Origin: Theocolax elegans
Taxonomy: Eukaryota; Arthropoda; Insecta; Hymenoptera; Cerocephalidae
DNA length: 64,000 nucleotides
Assembly (NCBI GenBank): GCA_026168455.1
Contig: CM047425.1
Location: forward strand, 91,329,580 to 91,393,579
Direction: 5' to 3'
Part shown: piece after piece, positions 14,201-27,472 of the stretch
How positions within the stretch are numbered: position 1 is the first letter of the stretch
Layout of the letters: the number at the start of each line of letters is the position of its first letter
Position numbers and translations under genes: made by a program
The notes under the pieces: model-generated
What the model saw: the letters and a program-made list of their open reading frames with translations, nothing else
Told to the model about the DNA's origin: nothing
The model's database searches: none

Positions 14201-15589
14201 TCTAACAGTAACAGGGATATTTGTGCAGAATTTGAAAAATGTATGCGTTCCGTATGCATTGATGGAGCTTATTTTAAATATAACCACACGATCATCAAAA
14301 ATTCTTGAGCTACTAGGCGATATCGTTTAGTTGTACTACTTTAATTTTTTTTATTAACCACTAATTGAATTTCTTATGTGAACTTGTAAATATTCATGTA
14401 TTATATGAAGAAGAAATATGTATAATTTGTGTACAATTTTGTTATATACCGCGTTTTCAATAATCATGAGCTTATAGCTCCCAACGCAGATGTAGAAATT
14501 AAAGATTTAAAAATATATTCTTCGATCATTAGTTTAGAAAAGAATGTATATAAATTGTATTCGTTTATTGAGTTGTTATTAAATTACTTACACATAGATT
14601 CTATTGTTCAAGTAATTGTTAATTTCTGTACATTAGAGCTTGAGCTACTATAACTAAATATATTATTATTACAGTAAAACATACTTTTAATACAATTTTT
14701 AATTTAATGTCTCATCAATAACAATAACAATAATACGCCAGTAAATAAATGATCAATTCTCTGATATAATTAAAATTTGATAAATAATAAATTTTCAATT
14801 AATGTAATCGGAGTACAGGTTATATTTTAACGGGCCGAAAGCTCTAATTTTTAGCAAGCTATCAAAGTTTAAAATTTGCGGTTGGACACGATTAAATATT
14901 GACCGTTATCTGTATCGAGAATCGCGGTGAATTTTATTCAATAATGATCTTTGTATATATAAGCCAGTACCCGTAAAAATATAAATCAACGACGCACAAA
15001 GATAATTGTAACACAAGAAATCCATAATACATTATAAAATCAATAATTAAAAAAAAATAAAAATTTTATTTTTGTTATACGTATTGATTAAATATTGTAT
15101 GACAAAATAGGAAAAGTTAATAAGGAATTATTAATTTATACAGTAGATTACAATATCCGATATAAATAAGTTAATTTAAATGATTACACGTTAATGTAAA
15201 ATAATGAAAAGAGGAACGTTTAAAGTATGTTAAATAAATGTTAATATTAACGATATTCAGTACCGAGTGCTAATTTATAAATATAATTAATAATTAACAT
15301 TATTTTGTCAAAGGTACTACACGAACGTAAAAGTCGCGAGCTAATGTATATGTAAGTATACAAATATATTATTATAATATATAATCGCGTAATACATTGT
15401 AGGCGCGGTGTCTGATCGTGTTAATAATCGTGTAGTAAAATAAGCCATTAATAATTAGAGCCGGTGTATATAGATAAAAATAAAGCGAACGAAACGAATA
15501 ATCCGCGTAACAAAACTTGTACGTTAAAAAGAAGAAGTCAAGAAGTAGAAATATTTTGCGTTGAAGATTAAAGTTTGTAACGTATATAA
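14201..15589. other. AT-rich noncoding DNA
   Basis: No gene signals seen; short open frames (14429-14653 plus) look random. Confidence 0.5.
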
Positions 15590-15988
15590 TAGCGTCCTGC
15601 GAATCACGCAAGCCCACCTGCCTCTTGAAAAAAGTTTACAGCCGTATAAATAGGTCAAACACACGCACCATCGATAATCCTGGTCGTCAGGTATACACAC
15701 ACAAAGGAGACAGAAAACAGAGGGGAAGTAAAAAAAAAAAACGTACGAAACGAAATGGAGACAAACACACACGTGGGAGAGAAAAGAGAAGACGAAACTT
15801 GGAAACTTTATTCGCGTCGTGTATAAAGTATAGATCGGGAAATCCATTGAGAGGTCCGAGTTTTTCCCATAAGAACTCCACGGGGCATAGCCAAGTCAGG
15901 TGCTAAGCAGATTACCTATAACGCAGTCGTATACCTGGCCGCGCGAGGAATTTCGGGGTATATGTATGGGGAGTGTACGCATATATAT

Positions 15989-16020
<32 letters not shown>

Positions 16021-16370
16021 ACCACCGGCGCGTATATTAATTTCCCGGGCGACGCTCCGCGCGCGAGCGGAGGGAAAGCCGAGAGGGACGTAACATAATA
16101 AGATGGCTCGAAGATTAGGGACCCGCGAGAGACGTCCCTGGATGGGCGGAATACGGAATTTCAAGCCGAGCGCAACAGGACACAAAGATTCGACTCGCGA
16201 TCGACTCGCATTCTTCTTCTTCTTCTTCTTTTTCTTCTTCTTCTTTCTCTTCTTCTTTGGATGCCTCGATTTTCTCTGTATATTATACATATACATGTGG
16301 CGTGGTTTTTTACTTCGTGCACGTATCGCTATACGTTTGATTGCATGCGCCATGGAATTGATTATTATTT
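15590..16370. other. CpG-richer island 7 with TA and TTC microsatellites
   Basis: A TA run at 15993-16017 and an imperfect TTC run at 16211-16258 flank a CpG-rich core (16020-16150). Long Lys- or Phe-runs in predicted frames come from the TTC repeat. Confidence 0.6.
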
Positions 16371-17219
16371 CATAAACGTGGGGAAATGAATGGTGGTTAC
16401 AATATTCATCCTGTTATTTTTCTGGATAAAGGATAGGTAGTTCTGTTCATGTATGCAAGATTTATACCTATACAGAGGGGTACTGTAAAATGCTTTTCAA
16501 AGCTTGCCAAGTATCCCCTTTAAAGCATTTTCATATTATCTGTTACATTTATATAAACATCAACTGTATATCTGATAAAGTATATACATTCTATACATAA
16601 ATAAGCAATTTTAATATTTCAATAAATAAATAGGTTTTTGCAAACAAATTTAAGAAGCCAATGTTCATGTGTGATTTGCTCAACCTTTTCCATAAGTTTC
16701 ATTTTTGAATAGGTGCCTTTTTTTAGTGAAAATTAACTATTTAGTGAACACAATAAGGAGAAAAAATATTTTTCAAATAAAATTATATGAATAAACGGAA
16801 AAAGGTTATTAGATATATATGTACCTATAAGTGTTTAATACAACCGATCTATTCGACTGAGTCGTGCCAATCCAACGAGTCAAGTTACCCGAGAGAAAAC
16901 TGAGCTATTGTAGAACACGAGTCAACTTACTATTTTCGAACAAACCGGATGGTATATTAAGTATATACTTTGCATTTGTTCGATTTAAATTAATATTCGT
17001 ATCATTTCTAATTAATTTATTTACTTCGCTCCGTTTCTCATAAGTTTATTCGACCGCATTATACTTAAGTTTATAATTTAGCATTTATTATTGCATTTGC
17101 ATTCATGTAATATATGGAAAAAGAATTTGAAATATCGTACAATACAATTGGTTTATACGATAAAAAAGAAAAAATAAAATAGAATAAAATTTCATGGAAA
17201 ATAATATAAGAAACGTCAT
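16371..17219. other. AT-rich noncoding DNA
   Basis: No gene signal seen. Confidence 0.5.
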
Positions 17220-17740
17220 CGCGTTCTACGTTAGAATTAAACTTAATTTCGCTAGGAGCGCGCGAGTCAATGCACTTGGTATATAGAATAAGCAGTTCAG
17301 TCACTCTCGGCTCCTCTCTCTTTTTTCGGGCTTCATCTCTCGCATTTTTCTTTCCCTCTCCCCAGTCCCCGCGGTGTCCCGGCTGCGCATCTCTCCCACT
17401 TTTCCCCTCTCCTTCGTCGACTCGAGAGGGCTTCGAGAAACCCGCAGCGCAGGCAAGGAAATGCAGCACCATCAGGCCTTTTTTTTCCTATAGACTTGCT
17501 TACGAGGTCGACAGAGAGAAAAATAAAGAGGCCCTTTTTTTTCGACCGGTTAGAGGCTGGTGTGTCAGGTGCTTACTATTGTGGAAATCTATTTTCTTAT
17601 TCTTTGTGGGAAATGACGCGAATAATCGTCCCTTTTTTGTTCTTACACATTTTTCCGTTAACTTTTCTTTTTTTCGCGAATTCTTAACGAAATTCTTGAA
17701 TTTACATTGGAAAAGTTTGTTACGTTAGCGAAAATAACCT
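17220..17740. other. CpG-richer island 8
   Basis: A C/T-rich tract (17300-17430) with CpGs, then T-rich sequence. Frames on both strands are low-complexity. Confidence 0.4.
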
Positions 17741-18939
17741 AGTGCATTTCTCGTCAACATTTTAGAAAAAAGTTAAGCATGCAAATTGCGTGTTATATCT
17801 GTACCGTACATTATTATTATTATGATAAACTTAAATTTTATAAAATGCAAAAAATACACTTCTTCGTATAATAAAGATAAATATGTTTTCTTAAACGCCA
17901 ATATGTAATACGTACATGGGCCTACTAATTTTCATAGGTCGACCTTGAATATGTTATTCGTTTACGTTCTGTATTCAAAGTAATAATATTAGGGAAAATA
18001 CCTGTTTCAAATGGACCTATCAATTATAAATGCTTTCAGATCCCAAATAATTTACAAGCTCCATCGCATCATTTTGATATCGCTATTAATATTTTGTGTA
18101 CCCACTTTTACATATATATACATTCGTTTACAGTAAGTGTGTATGTATATGAAGAAACGTATAGTTTTAATCTATCGCCATTCTTTTACATTCTTAAATT
18201 TTATTATGACTCAAGGTTTAACACGTGCAGTTCTATGTACAATAATATATATCATACCGTTTTATAATTATAGGAAACCGCCATTTCATTTTCCAATCTT
18301 ATGGTATCCATGAGTATCATGAATAAAATTACTATTTATGACAATGTGTATAGTTTCTAATGATGCATTGCCAGAAAAAAATGCGCGATTGGATTTAGAG
18401 AATAAAAAAAATCGTATTAATTTACATATATAATTCACAATTACGGAGTTTAAATCTTCGTGTATACAGACTCACTTTGGTACATTTTGCGTAAACCATA
18501 CATTTGGATATTCGGTGTATACATATATATACGCTAATAAATTAGGACATAAAAGTTAATAATCCCATTTTAACATAAAATTGTTTACACCATGTATGCA
18601 CAATGAAATTAACGATAAGCAATGCATTTGTAATATATAGTGTGACATAAACAACATATTTGCATGTTCCGTTTCTTCCGTAAGATCAACAAGCAACTAC
18701 TTCTTATTTATTTATATATAAATGTATGTGTGCAGTGCGCGTATATATGTATATATACGTAAAAAGTAAAATTTATGCAATTAAATCACAATATATTTTA
18801 GCGGCAAAAACTGTTAAATAAAAAATATAATTTTAAATGAAAGACGAAGAATCAACTGGAAATTATAGCAATTTCCTATATAGGGTCTGGTAATGCGCTC
18901 GAAAATAGCAACGGTCCCTCTTAGGTTCTGAAAAAATTT
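17741..18939. other. AT-rich noncoding DNA
   Basis: No gene signal seen; several TA-rich runs. Confidence 0.5.
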
Positions 18940-19460
18940 TCACTAAATTTAAGTGCCGGCACAGTCGACTTTTCTCATGTCCCCTACTCGAAAAAAATGT
19001 GAGAAAGAACGTATACGTAAGTCGAAAGGAAGGCAAAGGCAAAAAAGATAGCCTCGCCCGTAGTCCTCGAGTGTCGAGTTCGCCCATCTGTAATCATCGA
19101 ATTTCAGTCCTAAAGACAATTCGAGGGACGAGTTTTCTCCTCTCTCCCTCTCTCTCTCTCTCTTTCGTTCGCTCGCTCGCTCGCTCGGTCTCGCTCTCCC
19201 ACTTAACGAGGAAACGCTCGCGCGGCCGATTTTCGGGCGAACACGCCCAGGGTTTCTCACGAACGTATACACGAGCGCGCGTCGCATATGTTCACGTGTG
19301 CATAATGTATGGTGCCGTGTGTTTGACGGGGGCTCGAGCTTTTTCATCCCCCGCAATGTCAACAGCGAGTTTGCGATCGCGTCCGCCGTGCACTAACACA
19401 CACATGTGTGTGTGTGCCCGCACGTCTGCGTACGAAGGAACTTCCTTTTTTTTATATATA
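18940..19460. other. CpG-richer island 9 with CT and CTCG repeats
   Basis: A CT run at about 19148-19163 leads into CGCT tetranucleotide repeats (19169-19187) and then CG-rich sequence. The layout resembles the GA-tract island at 22.9-23.5 kb but with the pyrimidine strand on top, so it could be a minus-strand promoter. No gene is visible on that strand. Confidence 0.4.
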
Positions 19461-20419
19461 TACACGTAGATTGTACGAAAGTTAATGAGGGAGTGATTTC
19501 GATTTTTCCGAGTTGTCTTGTTTTATATATACGTATACGTGTATATACCTTTTATAGGGGTATATACCTTTTGCTTTGTGTATATACGTGTGTGTGTATA
19601 TGTATATATATAAATGACACGCGCTTGGAAATGCTTTTTTGATTAGATAAACTTTAATCCCGAGTGTATATCTTGAGAAACGAAGCGTTTTCTTTCATTA
19701 CGATCCATGGGAGTTGATAAAAGATTTTCGGGACGATTGCCATGGAGATTGATGAGTTTTAGCGAGTCTATGTCAAAATTTTCTTTAAAAATGCATTTAC
19801 TATCTTTAACACACGGAAAATATTTTTTATCTTTTTTTTTAACACTATATATATGATATAAATATAGAAAACTTTGATGGTTATATTAACATGATAGCTG
19901 AAATTTTAAAGAAACTATATTTTTTTAAAGTTTGCGTCAACTTTTTTGTCGATTCACAACTTTGTTAAGCGAGTGACTTGATTTTTTTTAAAGACTTTTT
20001 CTTTGTGTTTAGGTATTGAAAGCGCATTATTATGTAACCTTGTAACGTAAAATTTTTATTACAAATTAATTCGAATTATTATAGTCTAGTGTTTGTCTTT
20101 ATTAATATATACTTTAATATTTTATACGCATGTAAATGCAAATACGTAAATGCGATGTAATTTTTCTAAAATTTTCTATAAATTCAAATGTAGAAAGTGA
20201 CGCGCAACACATTGTCTTCCGGTGATATATGTACACATATATCAACCGAAAGCTCAAATTTCGATCGGCGAAAAAATTCCCATCTTTTGAGAGACGCGGA
20301 ATACAAACCCAAAGCATATATTTACACTAAGAAAAATAAATATAGGCACCCCGTTTCACACTGTTCGCTAGTCTAGCGGAAATTGCAATAAAAAAAAAAC
20401 TCTTAAAGCCAGGTCAAAA
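19461..20419. other. AT-rich noncoding DNA
   Basis: Includes alternating TA/CG runs near 19520-19610; nothing gene-like. Confidence 0.5.
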
Positions 20420-20760
20420 TTCTACCCTAAAGATGAATATAAACCGAGCCAATAAAACGTAGGCGCAAAATTTTTCTCTCGTAAAATCGTTGCGCAACAT
20501 AAAAGACGGATGAAAAAAAAGGAGCGTGCAAAAGGCCCGCGTCTACCTACGCAGCCCCTCGAGAAAGACCCACGCACTTCGGAGGGGAAGACGATTTTTG
20601 GGCGTGGTGGCGATTTTTCCTTGGGCCTCTCCCCTCTCGTATCTTGCGAGTTTATCGAGTCGCTAGCTCTTTCCTCTCCTCTGTTTTTCTCTTCGTTCTT
20701 TCGTATATGCGCGAGATATCACTCCTCTTCTTTTTCTTTCCTATTTCATTTTTTGTCCTT
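20420..20760. other. CpG-richer island 10
   Basis: Short GC-richer patch grading into CT-rich sequence (20660-20760). The 86-codon frame is compositional. Confidence 0.4.
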
Positions 20761-21419
20761 TTGTCTATAGATATATAAACATAATGATATATATGTATGT
20801 GTAGACATTTAGATTTCTATACACAATTTTTTGTAAAATGCAAAGTAAAAAGGAACGAAAATTTTAAATAGGTGAAAATGCAATTTAAAGTTTCCTCGTG
20901 CAGTGGTTGTTATTGAAAAGAGCTCATTAGTATTGGACGGTAGAGTGGCGGTGGAAAGTGCATTCAATTTCGTTGTGGAAAGCCATGTTTTCATTATACT
21001 GTACGAAGAAAGAACTCTAAAGAAAAGCACAAATTGGGATAAAATTTGTATAAATACGCGTATTTTTTTGTGTAATTTAGCGGACATGAATGTAATTTAA
21101 TATCATGACATTATACTTTTTTAAACGCGAAATTATAATTGTACATCTTTTAACATATAAGGAAGCTTTTTGCGTGGTAATTCAGGTGTACGTGTTTGCG
21201 TGTACCTATGTGTTATATACAAATAAACGGATTTTAAATCGAGTGAATGAATAATCGAAATGACTAGTAAATAAACATTTTAATCATCGAAATAAAGTCT
21301 CGATGGGAACATAAAAATCATTACATATTATGATATGCAAGGGTAACTATTGGAAACGAGAATGTATATACGCCTAGGAAAGAAACTTTTATAATTAAAA
21401 CCTAAAGCACACGGGGAAA
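20761..21419. other. AT-rich noncoding DNA
   Basis: Overlapping 65- and 92-codon frames on opposite strands at 20809-21100 lack recognisable features. Nothing supported. Confidence 0.5.
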
Positions 21420-21820
21420 ACATGCGTAATTACGCATCTACGTATACGTGTAAACTGGCGTATGTACATATACATATGTATACACACACACACATAGAGA
21501 AAAAGGATCCGCGTGCAAACGGTCGACTTTTACGATGCGAGTCGCGTAGGGAAAAGTTGCGTGTGTGCGCTCACCACGATGGATTTTCTTTTTCGGCGAG
21601 GGGGAAATTTTCGGGGGGGAATAGGGAATAGAAGATTGGAGTGGGGAGAGCGCATTTTTCGTTTCGAGGCACGCACGCACGCGAGAAGTCTCTCTCTCGC
21701 TCTCTTGAACTGGTGAATATATCGTAGATAGCCTCGCGCGATTGGTCGACGAGTTGCGGCCTCAGGGCCGAGGCTACGTCGTTTTTCCGCGGACCTTGCT
21801 TAACCAAATTTTATTGCATG
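21420..21820. other. CpG-richer island 11
   Basis: CA microsatellite (21482-21495), CACG repeats near 21668-21682 and a CT run near 21690. No exon recognised. Confidence 0.4.
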
Positions 21821-22859
21821 GTGCCCTTGGCTACCTTTTTTTTCTATACCAGTTATTTCGTTTCTCCTTACGTTTTTAGGATTTAATTTTTTTTTTTATT
21901 ATTTTGCAAATTATATATTCTTGCAAATTAATTTTTTTTAAGGAAATAATTATAAATATATGTATACCTACATATTTTTCCAATTATATTACCAAAATTT
22001 GATTGCAATTTATTTCTCATACGTATACAATTTGTATTTCATTTTTTTTAGGTAGAACAATGTGACAGACGTGCCGTTGTAACTTTCGATTTTCGTTTGA
22101 TTTTGCTATTGTTTTCATTGTTTGATTTTTTTTGTAACGTATACGAAAATTATTTATTATTTTTTTTTATTGACAATTGGTCAAACTGTTCAACTTTTAT
22201 TCAATTTAGCGCTTACCTCAATTTTAAATTTTATTTACTTGATAATGTTTTGTTGCTATTGCGTTTTGACTTATGAAACTGCAACGGTTGACAATAATGC
22301 GTATGAATTAAAGTTAAAATGTAATCTTTCCCGTATAGAACAAAAGTTAAAAGTCACGGTTTTATAATTATATGTACACGTTTTCCGTATTGTTCACGAA
22401 CTCTCTAAATTGTTCGAAAAATCAAAGTGCTAACCATAAAATAGTATATTTATCTGTAAAACTTATCTCGATAAATCCAACTCCAGAAGTACTCGATTTG
22501 AAAACTTATATCTTGTTATTGCGAATTTATTCCTTTGAAATTAACGTACAAGATTTTCTTATTGCCGTAAATTTTAGATTTATACCAGTTTAAAAGTAAT
22601 TACAATGCAGAAAAAGGTTTTGTTACGCTTTTAATTCGCATTTGCAGAAAATATACGTATGTTTAAAACTTAAAATAAACTATAAAAAAAACGTAGTATT
22701 ATTTACGTTTAAAAATAACAATAGATATATAACAGTGAATGTCAAGCTAATTGCGCCAAGTTTTGTAAAAGAATGCGTAACATTTGATAAAATTGTCTCC
22801 TCGTGAATTTTATTGCAAGATACATTGCCGATACCGTGATGCGAAGAAACCGTAAAATT
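21821..22859. other. AT-rich DNA upstream of the BTB promoter candidate
   Basis: T-rich runs and two unremarkable plus-strand frames (22122-22367, 22372-22593) without domain features. Confidence 0.5.
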
Positions 22860-23112
22860 TGGTAATCGATTCCCCCACCCTTCGGAAAATTCGCAGGCAG
22901 GGCGTATCCCAATAGTATACGTCCCTGAGCGCTTGGTGCAGAGGAAACGCGTTGGGAGTTATATAGAGGCAGCATTAGAAAAAGGGCCCGGCCACCCCTG
23001 TGTCGTCCTATCCTTGTCGTGCTTAGCCGACCTGCTTTTCGGGAATTCGTGTGGCGCTCCTAGGAAAAAAAAAGAAGGGAGGGAGGGAAATCGAGAGAGC
23101 GCAAGAGAGAGC

Positions 23113-23147
<35 letters not shown>

Positions 23148-23512
23148 GAAAAAGCAGCGAGGGAGGGAGGAGAGAGAGGCGAAACTACGCGACGACGTTG
23201 CGAGTTTAGACACACGCGCGCGCGCCCACGAAAACGCAGTGTGCCTCCGGAGAGCGAACGAAAAACGGGAAGAGTGAGAAGAATATAGTGCCTATAGTAG
23301 TGCGAGGCTTGCCCTTCGGTACACGCATCATACGTATGTCTATACGTACGCCTAGAAACTTTTCCTCAATTTTTTTTTCGCGGGTACAGTGCTCAGTATA
23401 CGCAGATTCGAGATGAAGTTGAACGCTTATTCCTGACTTTGTACGAGATTTACGGAATCGACGAACGAGAAGAAGGCGAACGAGCAAGTTGACGAAAAGG
23501 CACGTGGCGCAA
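22860..23512 (+). promoter_or_regulatory. Candidate promoter and noncoding first exon of the BTB-psq gene
   Basis: A CpG-rich stretch in AT-rich surroundings, with a TATA-like TTATATAG at 22959, a pure GA tract at 23117-23145 and an initiator-like TCAGT near 23394. It ends in the consensus donor GTAAGT at 23513, the best donor I saw upstream of the BTB exon. A seven-codon upstream ORF starts at 23413 and stops at 23434-23436. The link to the exon at 27114 is inferred from splice-site quality and position; the true transcription start is unknown. Confidence 0.5.
23117..23145. repeat. GA dinucleotide tract
   Basis: 29 nt of uninterrupted GA inside the promoter candidate, flanked by further GAGAG-rich sequence on both sides (about 23085-23180). 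GAGA tracts are known targets of BTB proteins such as GAGA factor and Pipsqueak in Drosophila; function here is inference. Confidence 0.9.
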
Positions 23513-26500
23513 GTAAGTTTGTTTTCCTGCCGCGGCTGACGCGTCATGCGCTCGCACCACTTGCCACTTTTTGCGCGAATTCGCGCGCGCACGTATACGT
23601 TCACGGGGCGGGAGGGGGAGGGCTAGGGGAGTTCGGCGCACGTGCGTACATGTATATACATATATATGTGTACATTGATAAAAATCGCGCGTGTGCTCTC
23701 TGTGCGTTGTTGTTTTTCTTCTTTGTCTCCTGGACTTTCCGACCTATACGCTCGATTACGTAACTCCGCAATTATTTTCGCATTATTACACTGATAGATA
23801 TGTATACTAATGGGTGCACAAGCGCTCACGAGTATTTAGAGATTCCTAATCGCGAGAGAGATAAAGACGCGGATTTTCGGCATAACTTTAACTTTACTAA
23901 TCACTCGTTTTACTATATACCCACTTTTCACTATTATACATTTAGCTATATACATATACGCGCAGATAGATTATTCGATAATTCAAGATTACCGAGTTGT
24001 TGTTTTATTTTTGTTATTGTCAATTAAGATCTTGTTCATTTTTAAATTATAACTATTTTTAGTTTTACATTACTTTTTGCATTTGCAAACTTCAAAATTT
24101 TTCTTCTTTTTTCATTCATACGTAACTCATTTATCGGAATGGGAAAAATGACGTGTTACTCTTTCGGGTGTATGCAATATTTTTATAACTTTTGCAATAA
24201 TTTACAAGACTCTATATAAAGTCGTCCGTAAACATTTTGACGTAAATAGTACTAAAATTCCAAAGCTTGTACGTAACGATTCCACGCAGTAGTAAATACC
24301 GATTCGGCGAATTATAGACGAAAAATTTAGTTCTTTATCTACTCTTTTACATGCGTGTATACTATACACACACACATATGTGAAATTTCCACGGAAAAAA
24401 ATGATCAAAATAGCGTGTTATAAAACGAGCAATATATGTGTGCGTATGATGGCTTGTAGGTATACGGAAAAGACGCGAGCTCCCAAATTTCCCAGCTAGA
24501 ATAGAAAAAAAAAAATGTGCGTGGCAACCTCACGTACGAGGTTCGCGTATGTGTGTGCGGGTTTCGTAAGCGCCCGCAAAACGGAAAAGAACGGCGCAGC
24601 TGTCGCTCTCGCTGCATTTTCGGCGCAGGAAAGATAGAGAAAGAGCGAGCGAGCGAGAGAGCGAGGCTCTTATAAATGGGAGAAGAAAAGAGATAGATAT
24701 ACATGTAGAGGGTCTCTTATATATCTGCCCGTTTTTCTCTCGGGCCAGGCCCCAGGCGTCATTGAACTCATGATTAGGCGAACCGAATATAGGCGCGGAA
24801 ATGCGGACAAGGGGGACGCGCTTCTCTTGTACGGCTTCGCTTCAAAAAAACGAGTGGATTCGCTTTTCCTTTGTCTAATGTAGAATGACTTTTCTCCTAT
24901 TTGTTCGTATCAATTTGCAATCGAAATTTTTTTATTTCTTTTTGCCTACCTATATAATATTATACATTTTTGTTTATACTCGCGTAAATATATGAATTTT
25001 TTTTGTATAAATACAATATCGAATAATGGTCATGTTATTATTTACCAAATTTGTTTATTATATTTTATTGCGAAATATCGGTGTACTCCTCTTTTTAGAA
25101 TACGTGAATGTCACTTGTTTTTTATTTACCTATATGAGTGTACAAACAAAAACAAGTCATTTTAAATGATCTTTTTTAGTTCCCTTGGACAAGGAAAGTA
25201 TATTTACGCATGCTTAGAAATAAAATATAAAGTTAAAATTATCTATTCTAACTTTGGTCGTTACTTACAATGTTGTTATAAACAGAAAGAGTCGATAGCG
25301 TAGTAATTGTATCGGTATTGTACTCTATCGTACTTTTTTAATGCTTTTATACGCATACACACCTATATACCATCGCCCAAAAATATAGTCAATTATTCAA
25401 TTTAAAATTTTCATACGCGTGCCGGATTTAGTTGAGCAACGAAAAAAATAGAGATTGGGCGTGTGAATTACATGAAATTTTGATTGCGGTTTTGGGTTGT
25501 CGGTAAATCGGTTAAACGTTGGAAACTGTAAAACCTTTCGCACAATGTATGTGTGTCAAAATAACAGATAAACGTAACTGATACACACAAATGACTACGA
25601 TGACGCTGCAAAATTAATTGAAAATCTATGTATGTAGGCGCGCGCTAGTGTTTTTTCTCTCTAATTCTATTTATAGACGTTGAATAGAAAATATTTAGGT
25701 GAACGTAAAATGTTGCATATATAACTATTATATTTTTCTTCAACAAAGCTAATCATTTGGTTTTGTTGATATAAATGTCTATATGATTAATTTAAAGAGT
25801 GAATAAAGTTTACAAGGTTCACTTTTTTGTTAATAAATGGAAAACTTAACATTTGAAATGTCATTGCAATATTAGTTTACAATACTTATAAGTAACGTAC
25901 AATACAATTAGTGCGATCACATATATTTACACCATCCGCGTCCACAAAGATATAATAGAATAATCTTATACGGTACATAATAGTAATCGGTGTGCGGTGT
26001 AAATGAATTAAAACAACAAGTCAAAGTAAATAATAAAGTGCAAAACATCGAGTACCACGTAATTACCAAAAAGCTCTCCCCCCCTCGATCTTGGCAATCT
26101 TGGGTTAATCATCGAGTCCAGTCAAAACTCAATAAGTTATATCGTGAAAGAACAAGATAGAAAAACAAGCCGAAGCCAGACATGCGTGCAAACCGCGTTG
26201 TTTACCATTGGCAACTCGTGTCACATTGTCCTCTGCGCCTCTGCTTCCCTCTCTTACTCTATAGCTTGTTATTATCGGGCGCGAAAAGACCATTCGATAG
26301 ACTCGAGTTTTGTTGTTCGTCCGCGTGCGCGTATTCAAGGCCGCGGTGGCGTCGCCGCCTCGTGCGTAGTTTTCGCTCGACACGCGCCAAGGTATAACAT
26401 CGGACTCGAATTGCCCGAGGGCTGGACATGTGAAAATTTTGACGATTGAACGTGCGCGCGCTTTCTCTTTTTTTTTCACTTTAAGTATACTTACTACGAA

Positions 26501-27113
26501 AGCGCCTATTGCAGTTTGCGCGCACATAAGATATATATATACGATATATGACCGCACGTGCTTTTGTATGCCACACTTAGATCGCGGCGGCAATACTTCG
26601 ATTTCCAATGCCGGCCTTGTGCTTGACAAAGACGCCTTTCGGAGGTTAATCACGCTGCATTATATATTTACGCGTTTCTTTTGACGTTTTTTTTTCTCTT
26701 CCTTGGACCATTGACTTGTGCATGACGAAATCCCATAGGTTTCATTTTTCTAAATGCAGATTATTGCCGTCGCAATTCTTTATTTTCATTGCAATAATCT
26801 GTTTTTGTATAAATCGCTAATATACATAGGAAATATTATTTATTTGTTTATAATAATTATTTATTTTGTTAATTTATTTTTTTATTTATTTAGTTTAAAT
26901 ATTGTTTGTATCATTCTTTTGTTTACTAAACTGTTTATTATCTATTATTTTAAACTTAAATTGTTTTATTTTTTATTTATTTATATAATTTTTGTAGTCT
27001 ATTTTATTTTAGATTTAATGTAATTTTTTTTTCTCATTTATGTAATCATTATCTATTAATATTTTAAATACAAGCTAAAGTAATTGTAAATAATTATTCA
27101 TTTTTATTTACAG
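23513..27113 (+). other. Putative first intron of the BTB-psq gene
   Basis: It runs from GTAAGT to the CAG at 27111-27113. It contains two further CpG-richer islands (about 24420-24850 and 26080-26690) and otherwise AT-rich DNA with T-rich runs close to the acceptor. No coding exon is recognisable; the open frames over 26129-26690 on both strands are compositional. The islands may be alternative first exons or enhancers. Confidence 0.5.
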
Positions 27114-27133
27114 ATTTGCAGCACACATTCAAA

Positions 27134-27472
27134 ATGAGTACCTCAGCTCAACAATATTGTTTGCGCTGGAACAATCACAGTTCAAATTTTGTAACAGTAT
27201 TTGAGCAGCTTTTGAAAACTGAAGCTTTCACCGATGTAACTGTGGCTGTGCACGATGGAACTTCAATTAAGTGCCATAAAATGGTCCTTGCAGCTTGCTC
27301 TTCCTACTTTCAAGATCTCTTCATTAAGAATCCCTGTGAACACCCTATTATCATACTTAGCGATGTTAAGTATTGTGAAATTAAGGCAATCCTTGATTAC
27401 ATGTATAAGGGTGAAGTAAATGTAGCTCAAGATCAACTTGCAGGCTTATTAAAAGTAGCTGCTTTTCTTAAG
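27134..27472 (+). CDS. Coding exon 1: BTB/POZ domain
   Basis: Exon sequence begins at 27114 after a T-rich tract and CAG; coding starts at the ATG at 27134 (context AAAATGA). It encodes residues 1-113 and ends in AAG before GTAATA at 27473, phase 0. Compared with the usual AHKMVLSACSPYF of TTK-type BTB domains this copy reads CHKMVLAACSSYF, so three normally well-kept positions differ. The loop NPCEHPIIIL and the DYMYKGEVNV segment are canonical. A second AG at 27120-27121 could serve as an alternative acceptor but would only trim the 5' UTR. Confidence 0.93.

Noticed and set aside
16018..16375. Frames with long Lys or Phe runs
   Set aside because: Direct translation of the TTC microsatellite.
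26129..26653. 174-codon minus-strand open frame
   Set aside because: Overlaps several plus-strand frames in a CpG-rich island, with no recognisable domain; likely compositional.
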